Positions 7,952 through 16,492 of a stretch of 28,776 bases of DNA are shown here, piece by piece. Position 1 is the stretch's first letter, and every line of letters begins with the position of its first letter. The notes below the pieces were generated by a model, which ran no database searches, was not told the origin of the DNA, and saw only the letters and a list, made by a program, of their open reading frames with translations. The position numbers and the translations under genes are program-made. Source of the DNA: Oscillospiraceae bacterium (GTDB taxonomy: Bacteria; Bacillota_A; Clostridia; Oscillospirales; Oscillospiraceae); NCBI GenBank assembly GCA_016302005.1, contig JAEDOK010000003.1:1-28776 (forward strand), given 5' to 3'.

Positions 7952-8507
7952 GTTCAGCCTCCTGTTCAGTCTCTGGCAGCTCGCGTTTACCGAACTGCTT
8001 TTTTTCAATCTCGGGCAGATCGTCCAACGACTCCAAGCCGAAGGTTCTCAAAAAGTCGGGCGTTGTGCGGTAGAGAATCGGGCGCCCGGGGACATTCAGC
8101 CGTCCGCATTCCTCAATCAGATGTTTATTGAGCAGCGCGCCGACGGAATAAGAGCTGTCCACACCGCGAATCTGTTCGACATATGCCTTCGTCGCTGGCT
8201 GATAATAAGCGATGATCGTCAGCGCCTCCAACTGCGAAGCGGAGAGCTTCGGCGGTTTTCGCGTCTCCAGCGCCTTTGTGATATAGGAGGACATCTCAGT
8301 GGAGGAACACATCTGATACGCCTTTTCCAAATGGAGGATGCGGATACCACGCCGATCATAAGAGAGGCTGTCCATCAAGCGTTTCGCGGCGGCATCCACC
8401 TCATCGGGGTCGCACTGCACGGCAAGGGCGATCCGCTCTGTCTCCACAGGCTCGCCTGCTGCGAACAAGATCGCTTCGATCACCCGTTCAAGTTCCTTCG
8501 CTTCCAT
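7944..8507 (-). CDS. scpB: Segregation and condensation protein B
   Basis: A 187-aa ScpB, the winged-helix partner in the SMC–ScpA–ScpB condensin that organises and segregates the chromosome. The family N terminus RVIEAILFAAGEPV is at about residues 8–21. Two winged-helix domains follow, with KLSASQLEALTIIAYYQPATKA near residues 88–107 and GRPILYRTTPDFLRTFGL near 145–162. The ATG at 8505–8507 lies 20 nt inside scpA and has GGAGAG upstream, so the pair is coupled. Confidence 0.96.
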   Translation of the reverse strand: MEAKELERVIEAILFAAGEPVETERIALAVQCDPDEVDAAAKRLMDSLSYDRRGIRILHLEKAYQMCSSTEMSSYITKALETRKPPKLSASQLEALTIIAYYQPATKAYVEQIRGVDSSYSVGALLNKHLIEECGRLNVPGRPILYRTTPDFLRTFGLESLDDLPEIEKKQFGKRELPETEQEAEHE

Positions 8508-9294
8508 CTAAGCTCTCCATTTCTCCGTCCGGCATTTTGCAAAAGCGGACGGTCACATCATCCTCGTCGCCCTCCAGCATGATCGAGCGGACGCGGCAAA
8601 GCTCCAGTACCGCTAAAAAGGTCGCGACGATCTCACTACGGGAGCGGCTGCCGCGAAACAGGCTGCGAAATTTCGCCGCACCGCGCATCAAGAGGCGCTT
8701 TAAGAGCTGCGCCGCTTTTTTGGTGACGGGATACGGCTCCGTGCCGACAATGCCTCGGAAATTGGAAACCGGCGGCGGGAGCTTACGCTCGCTGCGCTCT
8801 GCGATTGCGGCAAATGCGCGGACAAGGTCGGTGCTGTCATGCTGATAACGGTAGGTGGAATCGACCTTATAAGGCTCCGGCGATTTCGTAAAGAGATTGC
8901 AGCCGATCTCGTTGCGCGGCTCTAAAAATGCCATAGCCTTTCCGATCTGCTCCTTGGCCTCGGCGCATTGGCGTTCCTCCAAAGAGCGGATCAGAAGCTC
9001 CATCTCCGACATGGCCTCCTCGCGTTCGGCGGCGGAGAGGAGCATTTTTGTCTTGATCAGCATCAGGTACGAAGCCATCGCGATAAACTCGCTGGCGATT
9101 TCCATATCCAGCCGTTTCATCTCGTCAAGGTAGGCAAGATATTGCTCCAAAATCGAGGCAATGCTGACATCTTGAATTTCTATTTTATTTTTACTCAAAA
9201 GCTGTAAAATAACATCCAGCGGCCCGTCAAAATCCGCGGTCAGTGCGTCGTTAGAGCGCACCACACCCGACAGATGGTATCTCGGTTCTTCCAT
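8488..9294 (-). CDS. scpA: Segregation and condensation protein A
   Basis: A 268-aa kleisin that bridges the SMC heads in bacterial condensin. The N-terminal signature FDGPLDVILQLLSKNKIEIQ is at about residues 23–42, followed by ILEQYLAYLDEM and ASEFIAMASYLMLIKTKMLL. The C-terminal winged helix (FLAVLELCRVRSIMLEGD) is intact. It heads the scpA–scpB–ytfJ–carboxypeptidase–rluB–rpiR–flavoprotein–SDR operon and follows its own promoter. The ATG at 9292–9294 has a GAGG-type site about 6 nt upstream. Confidence 0.96.
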   Translation of the reverse strand: MEEPRYHLSGVVRSNDALTADFDGPLDVILQLLSKNKIEIQDVSIASILEQYLAYLDEMKRLDMEIASEFIAMASYLMLIKTKMLLSAAEREEAMSEMELLIRSLEERQCAEAKEQIGKAMAFLEPRNEIGCNLFTKSPEPYKVDSTYRYQHDSTDLVRAFAAIAERSERKLPPPVSNFRGIVGTEPYPVTKKAAQLLKRLLMRGAAKFRSLFRGSRSRSEIVATFLAVLELCRVRSIMLEGDEDDVTVRFCKMPDGEMESLDGSEGT

Positions 9295-9323
9295 ACATTC
9301 CCTCGAAAGCTATAATCATAGGT

Positions 9324-9352
9324 ATTATACCATTGAAAGCCCCATCGCGCAA
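9324..9352 (-). promoter_or_regulatory. Promoter for the scpA operon
   Basis: Minus strand: TTGCGC (9347–9352), 17-nt spacer, TATAAT (9324–9329). The -10 is consensus; the -35 keeps only the TTG. It sits between the engB terminator and scpA and gives a leader of about 20 nt. Confidence 0.7.
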
Positions 9353-9357
9353 TACCG

Positions 9358-9387
9358 AAAATGAGCGTGTTAGGGCACGCTCATTTT
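9358..9387 (-). terminator. Intrinsic terminator after engB (possibly bidirectional)
   Basis: A perfect 12-bp stem (9358–9369 with 9376–9387), loop of 6 nt (9370–9375). On the minus strand the stem ends in TTTT, closing the tig–clpP–clpX–lon–engB unit 6 nt beyond the engB stop. On the plus strand it is followed by six T, so it can act in both directions. Confidence 0.8.
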
Positions 9388-9392
9388 TTGGG

Positions 9393-9977
9393 TCATTCCA
9401 CATAGGAGCAGATCGCGCGGACAAGTTCATTGCGTCCCGTCCCCTTTTCCGCGGAGAACGGGAGAAGCAACGTCTCCTCAGCAAGATGCAGCGTCTGGCG
9501 AATGCACTGCATATTCGGTTCGATCTCGCTTTTTTTCAGCTTGTCCAGCTTATTTGCCAGAACCAAGAAGGGACAGCCTGTGCTTTGGAACAGCTCTGCC
9601 ATCACGCAGTCCAGCTTCGTCGGCGCGTGGCGCGCATCGACAATCATCACCCCGAGAGAAATATCCTCCGCACGGGAAAAATAGGCTTCTGTCAGCCTAT
9701 CCCAGCGTTCCTTTTCGGAGGCTGCAACCTGCGCGTAGCCATAGCCGGGCAAATCAACAAAATATGCGCGTCCGTCCACCTTAAAATAGTTGATATGGAT
9801 GGTCTTGCCCGGCTTTTGTCCCACCCGGGCAAAATTCTTCCGCTGCAGCACGCAGTTGAGCACGGAGGATTTTCCGACATTGGATTTGCCGGCAAAGGCG
9901 ATCTGCGGCAGTCCGTCCGAAAGGAAGTCATTCGGACGGGCTGCGGATCGAACGAATTCTACCTTTTGCAGGTTCAT
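9393..9977 (-). CDS. engB: Ribosome biogenesis GTP-binding protein YsxC/EngB
   Basis: A 194-aa TrmE-Era-like GTPase (YsxC/YihA/EngB) needed for late 50S subunit assembly. G1 is GKSNVGKSS (residues 30–38), the G2 region is KPGKTIHIN (about 55–63), G3 is DLPGYGYA (75–82) and G4 is NKLD (142–145). The length is typical. The ATG overlaps the lon stop by 4 nt; lon–engB coupling is conserved in Firmicutes. A terminator follows directly. Confidence 0.97.
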   Translation of the reverse strand: MNLQKVEFVRSAARPNDFLSDGLPQIAFAGKSNVGKSSVLNCVLQRKNFARVGQKPGKTIHINYFKVDGRAYFVDLPGYGYAQVAASEKERWDRLTEAYFSRAEDISLGVMIVDARHAPTKLDCVMAELFQSTGCPFLVLANKLDKLKKSEIEPNMQCIRQTLHLAEETLLLPFSAEKGTGRNELVRAICSYVE

Positions 9978-12397
9978 TGGCTGATCTCCTTGCGTCTTGG
10001 CTTCTCCGACTTCTGCGGCATGGGCACGGGCGGCTGCTCCGCAACGGTCTGTAGCGCTTGTAATTCCGGCATAGCCTGCACCAGCGCAGCGTCGATCACT
10101 GCATCCACATGGTCAACCAACAGGAAGTTTAGCGCAGAACGAACGGCAGGGTCGATTTCGCGCAGATCCTTCTCGTTCTCCTGCGGGAGAATGACGGTCT
10201 TGACGCCATGGCGCAGCGCCGCCATCGTTTTTTCCTTCAGTCCGCCAATGGGAAGTACGCGCCCACGAATGGAGATTTCACCCGTCATGGCGATGTCTCT
10301 GCGCACAGGGCGGCCGGTCAGCGCGGAAACCATTGCCGTGCAAACCGTAATACCCGCCGAGGGTCCGTCCTTCGGCACAGCGCCCTCGGGGAAGTGTACA
10401 TGAATGTCCTTCGTCTTATAGAAATCCTGCGGAATATGCAGCACTTCGGTGCGGGAGCGGATATAGCTCATTGCTGCCTGCACGGATTCCTTCATCACAT
10501 CGCCGAGGTTTCCCGTCAAATTCAGCTTGCCGCTGCCCTCAAAGACATTGCACTCCACCTCTAAGGTCTCGCCGCCGACGGAGGTCCATGCCAAGCCCGT
10601 AACCAAGCCGACCGTATCGGAAGTCGCGAGCTTATCCGGCATGATTTTACGCGGACCGAGCAGTTCCTCTAAATCCGCGCCGCGCACGCTGATACGCTTG
10701 ACTGTCTCGTCCGAGACAAACCGCATCGCGCACTTGCGGCAGAGGTTGGCAAGTTCACGCTCCAAATTACGCACGCCGGACTCCCGCGTATAGCAGCGGA
10801 TCATCTCGCGGATCGCATCATCCGAAACGCGCACCTGCGATTTTTTCAGACCGTGCTTGGCAAGCTGCTTCGGCAGAAGGTGCTGCTTTGCGATCATCAG
10901 CTTTTCCTCATCGGTATAAGAGCCAAGCTCAATGACCTCCATACGGTCGAGCAGCGGGCGCGGAATCGTATCCGTAGTGTTTGCCGTGGTAATGAACATA
11001 CACTCACTGAGGTCAAACGGCACCTCCAAATAGTTGTCGCGGAAGGTTGCGTTCTGTTCGGAATCCAGCACCTCCAGCAGCGCTGCCGAGGGATCGCCTC
11101 GGTAATCGCTGCCTAACTTGTCAATCTCATCAAGCAGCAAAAGCGGGTTGTGCGAGCCGGCCTGCGAGACGGCATTGATGATGCGTCCCGGCATTGCGCC
11201 GATATAGGTCTTGCGGTGCCCGCGAATCTCCGCCTCATCGTGGATGCCGCCCAGCGAGATACGCGCCAGCTTACGGTTGAGCGCGCGGGCAACGCTCATG
11301 GCAATGGAGGTCTTACCGACACCCGGAGGTCCGACCAGACAGATGATCTGCCCCGGAAGATCGGGCGCAAGCTGCTTGACCGCAAGAATCTCCAAGATGC
11401 GTTCCTTCACCTTTTGCAAGCCGAAGTGGTCTTCATCCAAAATCCGCCGCGCCGCGGCAACATCAACGCGCTCCTTTGTGCGCTTGTCCCACGGAAGCTC
11501 CAGAGCAATATCAAGATAGCTTCGGATCACGGACGCCTCGGAAGAACCGTACGCCTGCTTGGAGAGCCGCTGAAGCTCCTTCAAAAGCTTCTCCTCCGCT
11601 TCCTTCGGAAGCTTCAGCTTCATGATTCTCTCATGATATTCTTCTAGCTCTGCTTCGTCGTCGTTTTCGCCAAGCTCGCTGCGGATCACCTTCATCTGTT
11701 CGCGCAGATAGTAGTCACGCTGCCCTTTATCTATGCTTTGCTGCGTTCTGTCTTGCAGCTGATTTTCAATTTGCAGAACCTCAACCTCACGCGCAAGCAG
11801 TCGATTTGCGATCTCCAAGCGCCGCACGGGATGCAGCTGAGAAAGCACACGCATCTTATCGGCAAAGCCGAAGGTCGCCGCCTGCGCCATCATGTCCGCA
11901 ACCTCCCCCGGCTCCTTTGACGCGAGAATGCGCAGCATCACATCCTGCACCGGACGCTGGGACAGCTCCGTAAATTCGTCAAACAGCTGTGCCGCCTGCC
12001 GCATCAATGCTTCGACGCGCGCAGTACCTCTTGTATATTCCAAGTCCGGCAGGGATTCCACCCGCGCGGAAAGATAGGGCGCAGTTCGCTGCCGCAGGGT
12101 AATTTTCGCGCGATGCTCGCCGTAAACCAAAATGCGCACAGAGTCTCCGGGCATTTTCAGTACCTGACGGATATGGGCAACCGTTCCGACCTCATACAGC
12201 TCGTCAAAAGAGGGATCGTCCTGCAAAATATCCTTTTGCGTCACAAGAAAAACACGCTGGTCGCCCGACATTGCATTTTCAAGCGCGCGAATCGACTTCT
12301 CCCTGCCCACATCAAAGTGCATGGTGGATTGCGGAAAAACCGTCAGCCCGCGCAGCGCAAGCACCGGCATTTTTTCGGAAATGATAATTTCTTCCAT
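9974..12397 (-). CDS. lon: ATP-dependent protease La (Lon)
   Basis: An 807-aa cytoplasmic AAA+ serine protease that degrades misfolded and regulatory proteins. The N-terminal substrate-binding domain (about 1–210) is followed by a coiled-coil linker, the Walker A motif GPPGVGKT (356–363), Walker B (LLLLDEIDKL) and the C-terminal protease domain. The catalytic dyad is S680 (PKDGPSAG) and K723 (GGLKEK). The C terminus carries a short Pro/Lys-rich tail. The ATG at 12395–12397 has AAAGGAGA 7 nt upstream. No promoter is visible between the clpX terminator-like hairpin and the start, so expression may depend on read-through or a promoter inside clpX. Confidence 0.98.
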   Translation of the reverse strand: MEEIIISEKMPVLALRGLTVFPQSTMHFDVGREKSIRALENAMSGDQRVFLVTQKDILQDDPSFDELYEVGTVAHIRQVLKMPGDSVRILVYGEHRAKITLRQRTAPYLSARVESLPDLEYTRGTARVEALMRQAAQLFDEFTELSQRPVQDVMLRILASKEPGEVADMMAQAATFGFADKMRVLSQLHPVRRLEIANRLLAREVEVLQIENQLQDRTQQSIDKGQRDYYLREQMKVIRSELGENDDEAELEEYHERIMKLKLPKEAEEKLLKELQRLSKQAYGSSEASVIRSYLDIALELPWDKRTKERVDVAAARRILDEDHFGLQKVKERILEILAVKQLAPDLPGQIICLVGPPGVGKTSIAMSVARALNRKLARISLGGIHDEAEIRGHRKTYIGAMPGRIINAVSQAGSHNPLLLLDEIDKLGSDYRGDPSAALLEVLDSEQNATFRDNYLEVPFDLSECMFITTANTTDTIPRPLLDRMEVIELGSYTDEEKLMIAKQHLLPKQLAKHGLKKSQVRVSDDAIREMIRCYTRESGVRNLERELANLCRKCAMRFVSDETVKRISVRGADLEELLGPRKIMPDKLATSDTVGLVTGLAWTSVGGETLEVECNVFEGSGKLNLTGNLGDVMKESVQAAMSYIRSRTEVLHIPQDFYKTKDIHVHFPEGAVPKDGPSAGITVCTAMVSALTGRPVRRDIAMTGEISIRGRVLPIGGLKEKTMAALRHGVKTVILPQENEKDLREIDPAVRSALNFLLVDHVDAVIDAALVQAMPELQALQTVAEQPPVPMPQKSEKPRRKEISQ

Positions 12398-12414
12398 CGG
12401 AATGTCTCCTTTCC

Positions 12415-12430
12415 GCGGACGTTTGTCCGC
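12415..12430 (-). other. Small hairpin directly upstream of the lon ribosome site
   Basis: Minus strand: GCGGAC, loop AAAC, GTCCGC, a perfect 6-bp GC-rich stem ending a few nt before AAAGGAGA of lon. It has no T run, so it is not a terminator. It could affect mRNA stability or lon translation; no function is shown. Confidence 0.45.
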
Positions 12431-12434
12431 AAGG

Positions 12435-12470
12435 TAAAAGAAAAGGGGGCAATATGCTTGCTCCCCCTTT
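12435..12470 (-). terminator. Terminator-like hairpin between clpX and lon
   Basis: Eight base pairs (AAAGGGGG with CCCCCTTT), then an upper 3-bp helix with a 2-nt bulge and a 5-nt loop. On the minus strand it is followed by TTTTCTTTT. It lies 5 nt beyond the clpX stop. Since lon starts only about 38 nt further on, it may be a partial terminator or attenuator. Confidence 0.65.
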
Positions 12471-12475
12471 CCCTG

Positions 12476-13723
12476 TTATACGGCGCTTGAACGCGGCTTT
12501 TTGCGCGTCACAATCGGGTCAACGCCGTTTTCCACACAGTCGCGTGTAATTAAAACCTTTGTAATCGCCGGATCGGAGGGGATCTCATACATGACCTTTG
12601 TCATAACATCCTCCAATACCGCACGCAAGCCTCTTGCGCCGATCTTTCGGTCAATCGCCTTCTGCGCAATCGCCTCCAGTGCCTCCTGTTCAAAGTCCAG
12701 CACCACATGATCCAGCTCAAGCAGTCTGCGATATTGACGGCACAGCGCGTTCTTCGGCTCCGTGAGGATCCGCACAAGGTCTTCCTTTCTGAGGCTGCAC
12801 AGGCTTGTAACAACCGGCAGTCTGCCCACCAATTCGGGAATAATACCGAATTTCAGAAGGTCATGCGGCTGGACCTGGGCAAACAGGGCGCCGACATCAC
12901 GCTCCTTGCGGGATTTCAGCTCTGCACCGAAGCCAAGACTGGAACGGTCAACGCGGCGTTCAATGATCTTATCCAGACCGTCAAAGGCGCCACCGCAGAT
13001 GAACAGGATATTCGTTGTGTCTATTTGAATGAACTCCTGCTGCGGATGCTTTCTTCCTCCCTGCGGCGGGACATTCGCGGTCGTCCCCTCCAGAATCTTG
13101 AGCAATGCCTGCTGCACGCCCTCGCCGGAAACATCGCGTGTGATCGAAGTATTTTCGCTTTTACGCGCGATTTTGTCCATCTCATCGATATAGATGATGC
13201 CGCGTTCGGCAAGCTCCACATCGAAATCCGCCGCTTGCAGCAGACGGAGCAAAATGTTCTCCACATCCTCACCGACATAGCCTGCCTCGGTCAGTGTGGT
13301 CGCATCCGCGATTGCGAACGGAACATTCAAAATCTTTGCCAGAGTTTGAGCAAAGAGCGTCTTGCCGCAACCTGTCGGACCGATGAGAAGGATGTTGCTC
13401 TTTTGCAGCTCGACCTCCGAAGCGCCGCCATAATAGATGCGCTTATAGTGGTTGTACACCGCCACGGAAAGTGCGATCTTGGCTTCGTCCTGCCCGATGA
13501 TATAGCCGTCCATATACTCTTTGATTTCTTTCGGCGTGGGAAGGCGCTCAGGTGCTTCCAGCAAATCATCGCGCTCAGCAGTCTCGTACATATTCTCATG
13601 CAGAAGCGTGCTGCAAAGCTCCACGCATTCGTTGCAGATATAGGCATTCGGACCGGAGAGGATCCGCTCAACCTGCCCCTGTGTTTTACCGCAGAAAGAA
13701 CAACGAATCAATTTGTCAGCCAA
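12476..13723 (-). CDS. clpX: ATP-dependent Clp protease, ATP-binding subunit ClpX
   Basis: A 415-aa AAA+ unfoldase that feeds substrates to ClpP. The N-terminal zinc domain has C8, C11, C30 and C33 (CSFCGK and [10 protein letters not shown]). Walker A is GPTGCGKT (115–122), Walker B is [11 protein letters not shown] (about 173–183), and the family [11 protein letters not shown] and [10 protein letters not shown] segments are present. No ATG precedes the zinc domain. A TTG at 13721–13723 (residue 1 of MADKLIRC) lies 8 nt from AGGAG (13732–13736). An in-frame TTG two codons earlier is only 2 nt from that site, so it is rejected. It follows clpP by about 20 nt, within the tig operon. Confidence 0.97.
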   Translation of the reverse strand: MADKLIRCSFCGKTQGQVERILSGPNAYICNECVELCSTLLHENMYETAERDDLLEAPERLPTPKEIKEYMDGYIIGQDEAKIALSVAVYNHYKRIYYGGASEVELQKSNILLIGPTGCGKTLFAQTLAKILNVPFAIADATTLTEAGYVGEDVENILLRLLQAADFDVELAERGIIYIDEMDKIARKSENTSITRDVSGEGVQQALLKILEGTTANVPPQGGRKHPQQEFIQIDTTNILFICGGAFDGLDKIIERRVDRSSLGFGAELKSRKERDVGALFAQVQPHDLLKFGIIPELVGRLPVVTSLCSLRKEDLVRILTEPKNALCRQYRRLLELDHVVLDFEQEALEAIAQKAIDRKIGARGLRAVLEDVMTKVMYEIPSDPAITKVLITRDCVENGVDPIVTRKKPRSSAV

Positions 13724-13742
13724 ATTCAATTCTCCTTAAATA

Positions 13743-14324
13743 TTATCTCTGATAGATCACCTTATCGACAATGCCGTACTCCTTCGCCTCTTCTGCGGTG
13801 AGGAAATGGTCGCGCTCACAGTCAATGGCAACCTGCTCGACGGGCTTGCCGGTGTTTTGCGCAAGGATCTCGTTGAGCTTACGCTTGATATCCAAAATGC
13901 GCTGCGCATGGATCTGGATGTCGGTGACCTGCCCCTGCGCGCCGCCGGAGGGCTGATGGATCATGATCTCCGCGTTCGGGAGCGCAAGACGCTTGCCCTT
14001 CGTGCCGGAGGAGAGAAGGAAGGCACCCATGGACGCCGCCATACCGATACAGATGGTAGAAACATCGCATTTGATATATTGCATCGTGTCATAGATCGCC
14101 ATACCGGCAGTGACGCTGCCGCCGGGGCTGTTGATGTAGAACTGGATATCCTTATCAGGATCCTGCGCCTCCAAATAGAGAAGCTGGGCAACGATCAGAC
14201 TGGCTGTCGTATCATTCACTTCTTCGGACAAAAAGATAATGCGATCATTGAGCAGGCGCGAAAAAATATCATACGAGCGCTCTCCGCGGCTGGTCTGTTC
14301 AACAACATAAGGTACTAAGCTCAT
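13743..14324 (-). CDS. clpP: ATP-dependent Clp protease proteolytic subunit
   Basis: A 193-aa serine peptidase forming the tetradecameric chamber used with ClpX or ClpC. The catalytic triad is S98 (GMAASMGAF), H123 (IMIHQPSGG) and D172 (CERDHF). The glycine-rich [11 protein letters not shown] segment is at 65–74. The length matches the family. The frame extends 24 nt further upstream, but the ATG at 14322–14324 ([10 protein letters not shown]) has GGAG about 7 nt upstream and the family N terminus. It lies between tig and clpX. I saw no CtsR or CIRCE operator. Confidence 0.98.
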   Translation of the reverse strand: MSLVPYVVEQTSRGERSYDIFSRLLNDRIIFLSEEVNDTTASLIVAQLLYLEAQDPDKDIQFYINSPGGSVTAGMAIYDTMQYIKCDVSTICIGMAASMGAFLLSSGTKGKRLALPNAEIMIHQPSGGAQGQVTDIQIHAQRILDIKRKLNEILAQNTGKPVEQVAIDCERDHFLTAEEAKEYGIVDKVIYQR

Positions 14325-14369
14325 AGCAATACTCCTTTCTCGAAACATTCTAACCGCAAGGAAGCCGGA

Positions 14370-15680
14370 TTATTCCTCTTCCTTTGTTTCCTCTTTCTCT
14401 GCGGGTGCAACAGCGACGGCGGATTCCGCGATCAGCTTTGCTGCCTTGCGCACCTGAAGATCACCCTTCATTCCCTTGAGATCCAGAAGCTCTTTGATTC
14501 TTTCTACATCCATCTGATAGGATTCTGCGAGCTTCTTATATTCTTCCTCGCACTCCTCGTCGCTGACCTCGATGCCTTCCGCATCCACGACAGCGTCCAG
14601 CATGACATTCGTCTTGACCGCGCTGATCGCGCCCGGACGGAGGCTGTTCTTGATCGCATCCATATTGCCGCCCATCATCTGCGCGTAAGCCTCAAGGGAA
14701 GCACCCTGTGCGCGAAGCTCATAATCCATGCGCTCCATTTCGCGCTCCAGCTCTTCTTCCACCATGCTGTCAGGAATTTCAACGGTCATATTCGCGACTG
14801 CCGCCTCAATCGCAGCGTTCTCAAAGGCACGGTCAATACCTGCCTGCTTCTCGGAGAGAATGCGCTTTTCGATATCGGCGCGAAGCTCGTCCATCGTGTC
14901 AAACTCGGAGACATCCTTCACAAATTCGTCATCCTTCTCAGGAACGACGGTCTCCTTGACCTCATGAACCTTGACTTTAAAGACAACGGGCGCACCTGCC
15001 AGCTCGGAAGCATGGTAGTCCTCGGGGAAGGTCACATTGATTTCCTTCTCCTCATCTGCACTCATGCCGACGACCTGCTCCTCAAAGCCGGGGATAAAGC
15101 TGTGCGAGCCGAGCTTCAGTTCATAGTTCTCGCCCTTGCCGCCTTCAAAGGCAACGCCGTCCTTAAAGCCCTCAAAATCGATAACCGCCGTATCACCCTC
15201 CTGCGCGGGACGTTCCACGGTGATGATGCGGGCAACATTCTGCGCCATGCGGTCAATCTCCGCGTCGATTTCGCTCTGCGCGATGGTCGCTTCTGCCTTT
15301 TCAACCGTAAGTCCCTTATACTGACCGAGCGTGACCTCGGGATAAAGATCAGTGTCAATGGTCATGGTAACGGAACCGTCATCTTCGATATTCATTGCGG
15401 AAACGGAGGGTCTGCCGACAGGCTTGATCTCCTGCGAGAGAACGCATTCCTGATAGATCTTGGGGAACAGCTCCTCGATGGCATCTTCATAAAAAACATG
15501 CTTGCCGTAGGCTGCTTCAATGACCATACGCGGAGCCTTGCCCTTGCGGAAGCCGGGCATGGTAATATCCTTGCGCACCTTGAGATAGACCTTATTCAGT
15601 GCAGGCTCCAGCTCCGCACGGGTGATCTCGACGGTTACCTTTGCGCGGACAGCTTCTTTCTCTACGCTTTTGACATTCAT
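14370..15680 (-). CDS. tig: Trigger factor, ribosome-associated peptidyl-prolyl isomerase
   Basis: A 436-aa chaperone that binds ribosomal protein L23 and nascent chains. The ribosome-binding signature GFRKGKAP is at residues 43–50 in the N-terminal domain. An FKBP-type PPIase domain lies around 160–245 (GDTAVIDFEGF and FIPGFEEQVVGM). The C-terminal helical chaperone domain ends in an acidic tail. The ATG at 15678–15680 has GGAGG about 9 nt upstream. It is the first gene of the tig–clpP–clpX group, preceded by a leader hairpin and a good promoter. Confidence 0.98.
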   Translation of the reverse strand: MNVKSVEKEAVRAKVTVEITRAELEPALNKVYLKVRKDITMPGFRKGKAPRMVIEAAYGKHVFYEDAIEELFPKIYQECVLSQEIKPVGRPSVSAMNIEDDGSVTMTIDTDLYPEVTLGQYKGLTVEKAEATIAQSEIDAEIDRMAQNVARIITVERPAQEGDTAVIDFEGFKDGVAFEGGKGENYELKLGSHSFIPGFEEQVVGMSADEEKEINVTFPEDYHASELAGAPVVFKVKVHEVKETVVPEKDDEFVKDVSEFDTMDELRADIEKRILSEKQAGIDRAFENAAIEAAVANMTVEIPDSMVEEELEREMERMDYELRAQGASLEAYAQMMGGNMDAIKNSLRPGAISAVKTNVMLDAVVDAEGIEVSDEECEEEYKKLAESYQMDVERIKELLDLKGMKGDLQVRKAAKLIAESAVAVAPAEKEETKEEE

Positions 15681-15701
15681 TTTGATTATCCTCCTATAGG
15701 C

Positions 15702-15717
15702 TGCGCCGAAGGGCGCA
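15702..15717 (-). other. Leader hairpin just before the tig ribosome site
   Basis: Minus strand: TGCGCC, loop CTTC, GGCGCA, a 6-bp stem that ends about 8 nt before the GGAGG of tig. It is not followed by a T run. Possible roles are mRNA stabilisation or translation control; this is inference. Confidence 0.4.
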
Positions 15718-15739
15718 TATTGATATATTTAGCCGAGTT

Positions 15740-15768
15740 ATTTTATCAGATTATTCCGAGAAATACAA
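15740..15768 (-). promoter_or_regulatory. SigA-type promoter for tig
   Basis: Minus strand: TTGTAT (15763–15768), 17-nt spacer, TAAAAT (15740–15745). The leader would be about 55 nt and includes the hairpin at 15702–15717. Confidence 0.75.
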
Positions 15769-15788
15769 GAGTTTTTTTCGTTTTTCCT

Positions 15789-16478
15789 TTATTTTAGGCA
15801 AATTGGGCAAAAATTCAGAAAATCCGCCGCGCAAAGGCGGAATTCCACGCCGTCGATCATGCCCTGCACTGCAAGCTTATGGCTGTCACTGTGCAGATGC
15901 CCATAGCAGCACAGGCTGACACCATAGCGCTTCAACAGCGAGAGGATCTCAGGGCACTCGTAGCCACGGTAGCGCGGCGGATAATGGAGGAAGCAGAGCT
16001 TTTCGCGCTCCCCCGCCGCTTTCAGCGAAGCTTCCAAACGAATCAGCTCCCGCTTGAAGATCTTGTCATTGTGGCTTCCCTCAGCGGCGTCCTCCTCAAA
16101 AAACCAGCCTCGAGTGCCGCAGATGGCATACTCCTCATACGCATATGCGTTATTATTAAGGATGTACATCTCGGAAAAGCCGTTTTCCTCACAGAATTTA
16201 TAGAATTTTGATGCCGTTGTCCACCAATAGTCATGGTTGCCTTTGAGTATAATTTTTCTGCCAGGGATGGCATTGATAAAGACAAAATCCTCCAGGGCAC
16301 CCTGCAGATCCAGCGCCCACGAAAGATCGCCGAGCAGGACGGTCGTATCCTCCGGTTTGATCACGGAAAGCCCCGCACGGAGCTTATCCACATAGCCGTG
16401 CCATGCGCCGCCGAAGACATCCATCGGCTTATCCGCGCCAAAGGAAAGATGTAGATCACCAATCGCATAGAGTGCCAA
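15789..16478 (-). CDS. Calcineurin-like metallophosphoesterase
   Basis: A 229-aa binuclear metal phosphoesterase of unknown substrate. Metal-binding motifs appear in order: GDLH (D8, H10), GDLSWA (D51), GNHDYWW (N81, H82, D83), an HY pair in CFLHYPPRYRG, and a C-terminal GHLHSDSH. A TTG at 16476–16478 gives MALYAIGDLHLS and lies 8 nt from a strong AAGGAGG (16487–16493). The next in-frame start upstream, a TTG at 16496, lies on the far side of that site and is rejected. It is the last gene of the lepB operon, 14 nt after the dipeptidase stop. I see no strong terminator after it. Confidence 0.9.
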   Translation of the reverse strand: MALYAIGDLHLSFGADKPMDVFGGAWHGYVDKLRAGLSVIKPEDTTVLLGDLSWALDLQGALEDFVFINAIPGRKIILKGNHDYWWTTASKFYKFCEENGFSEMYILNNNAYAYEEYAICGTRGWFFEEDAAEGSHNDKIFKRELIRLEASLKAAGEREKLCFLHYPPRYRGYECPEILSLLKRYGVSLCCYGHLHSDSHKLAVQGMIDGVEFRLCAADFLNFCPICLK

Positions 16479-16492
16479 AGGCAGCGCCTCCT

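Noticed and set aside
9333..10403. 356-codon plus-strand open frame opposite engB and the lon 3' end
   Set aside because: Antisense to two clear GTPase/protease genes and crosses the terminator hairpin; no recognisable protein.
12707..13801. 364-codon plus-strand open frame opposite clpX
   Set aside because: Antisense shadow of clpX; it also runs through the clpX–clpP gap without any start signal or domain.
14325..14369. CtsR or CIRCE heat-shock operator before clpP
   Set aside because: I looked for the CtsR heptad direct repeat and the CIRCE inverted repeat here and before clpX, lon and tig and found no convincing match.
14964..15797. 277-codon plus-strand open frame opposite tig and its promoter
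   Set aside because: Antisense to tig, without a ribosome site or domain.
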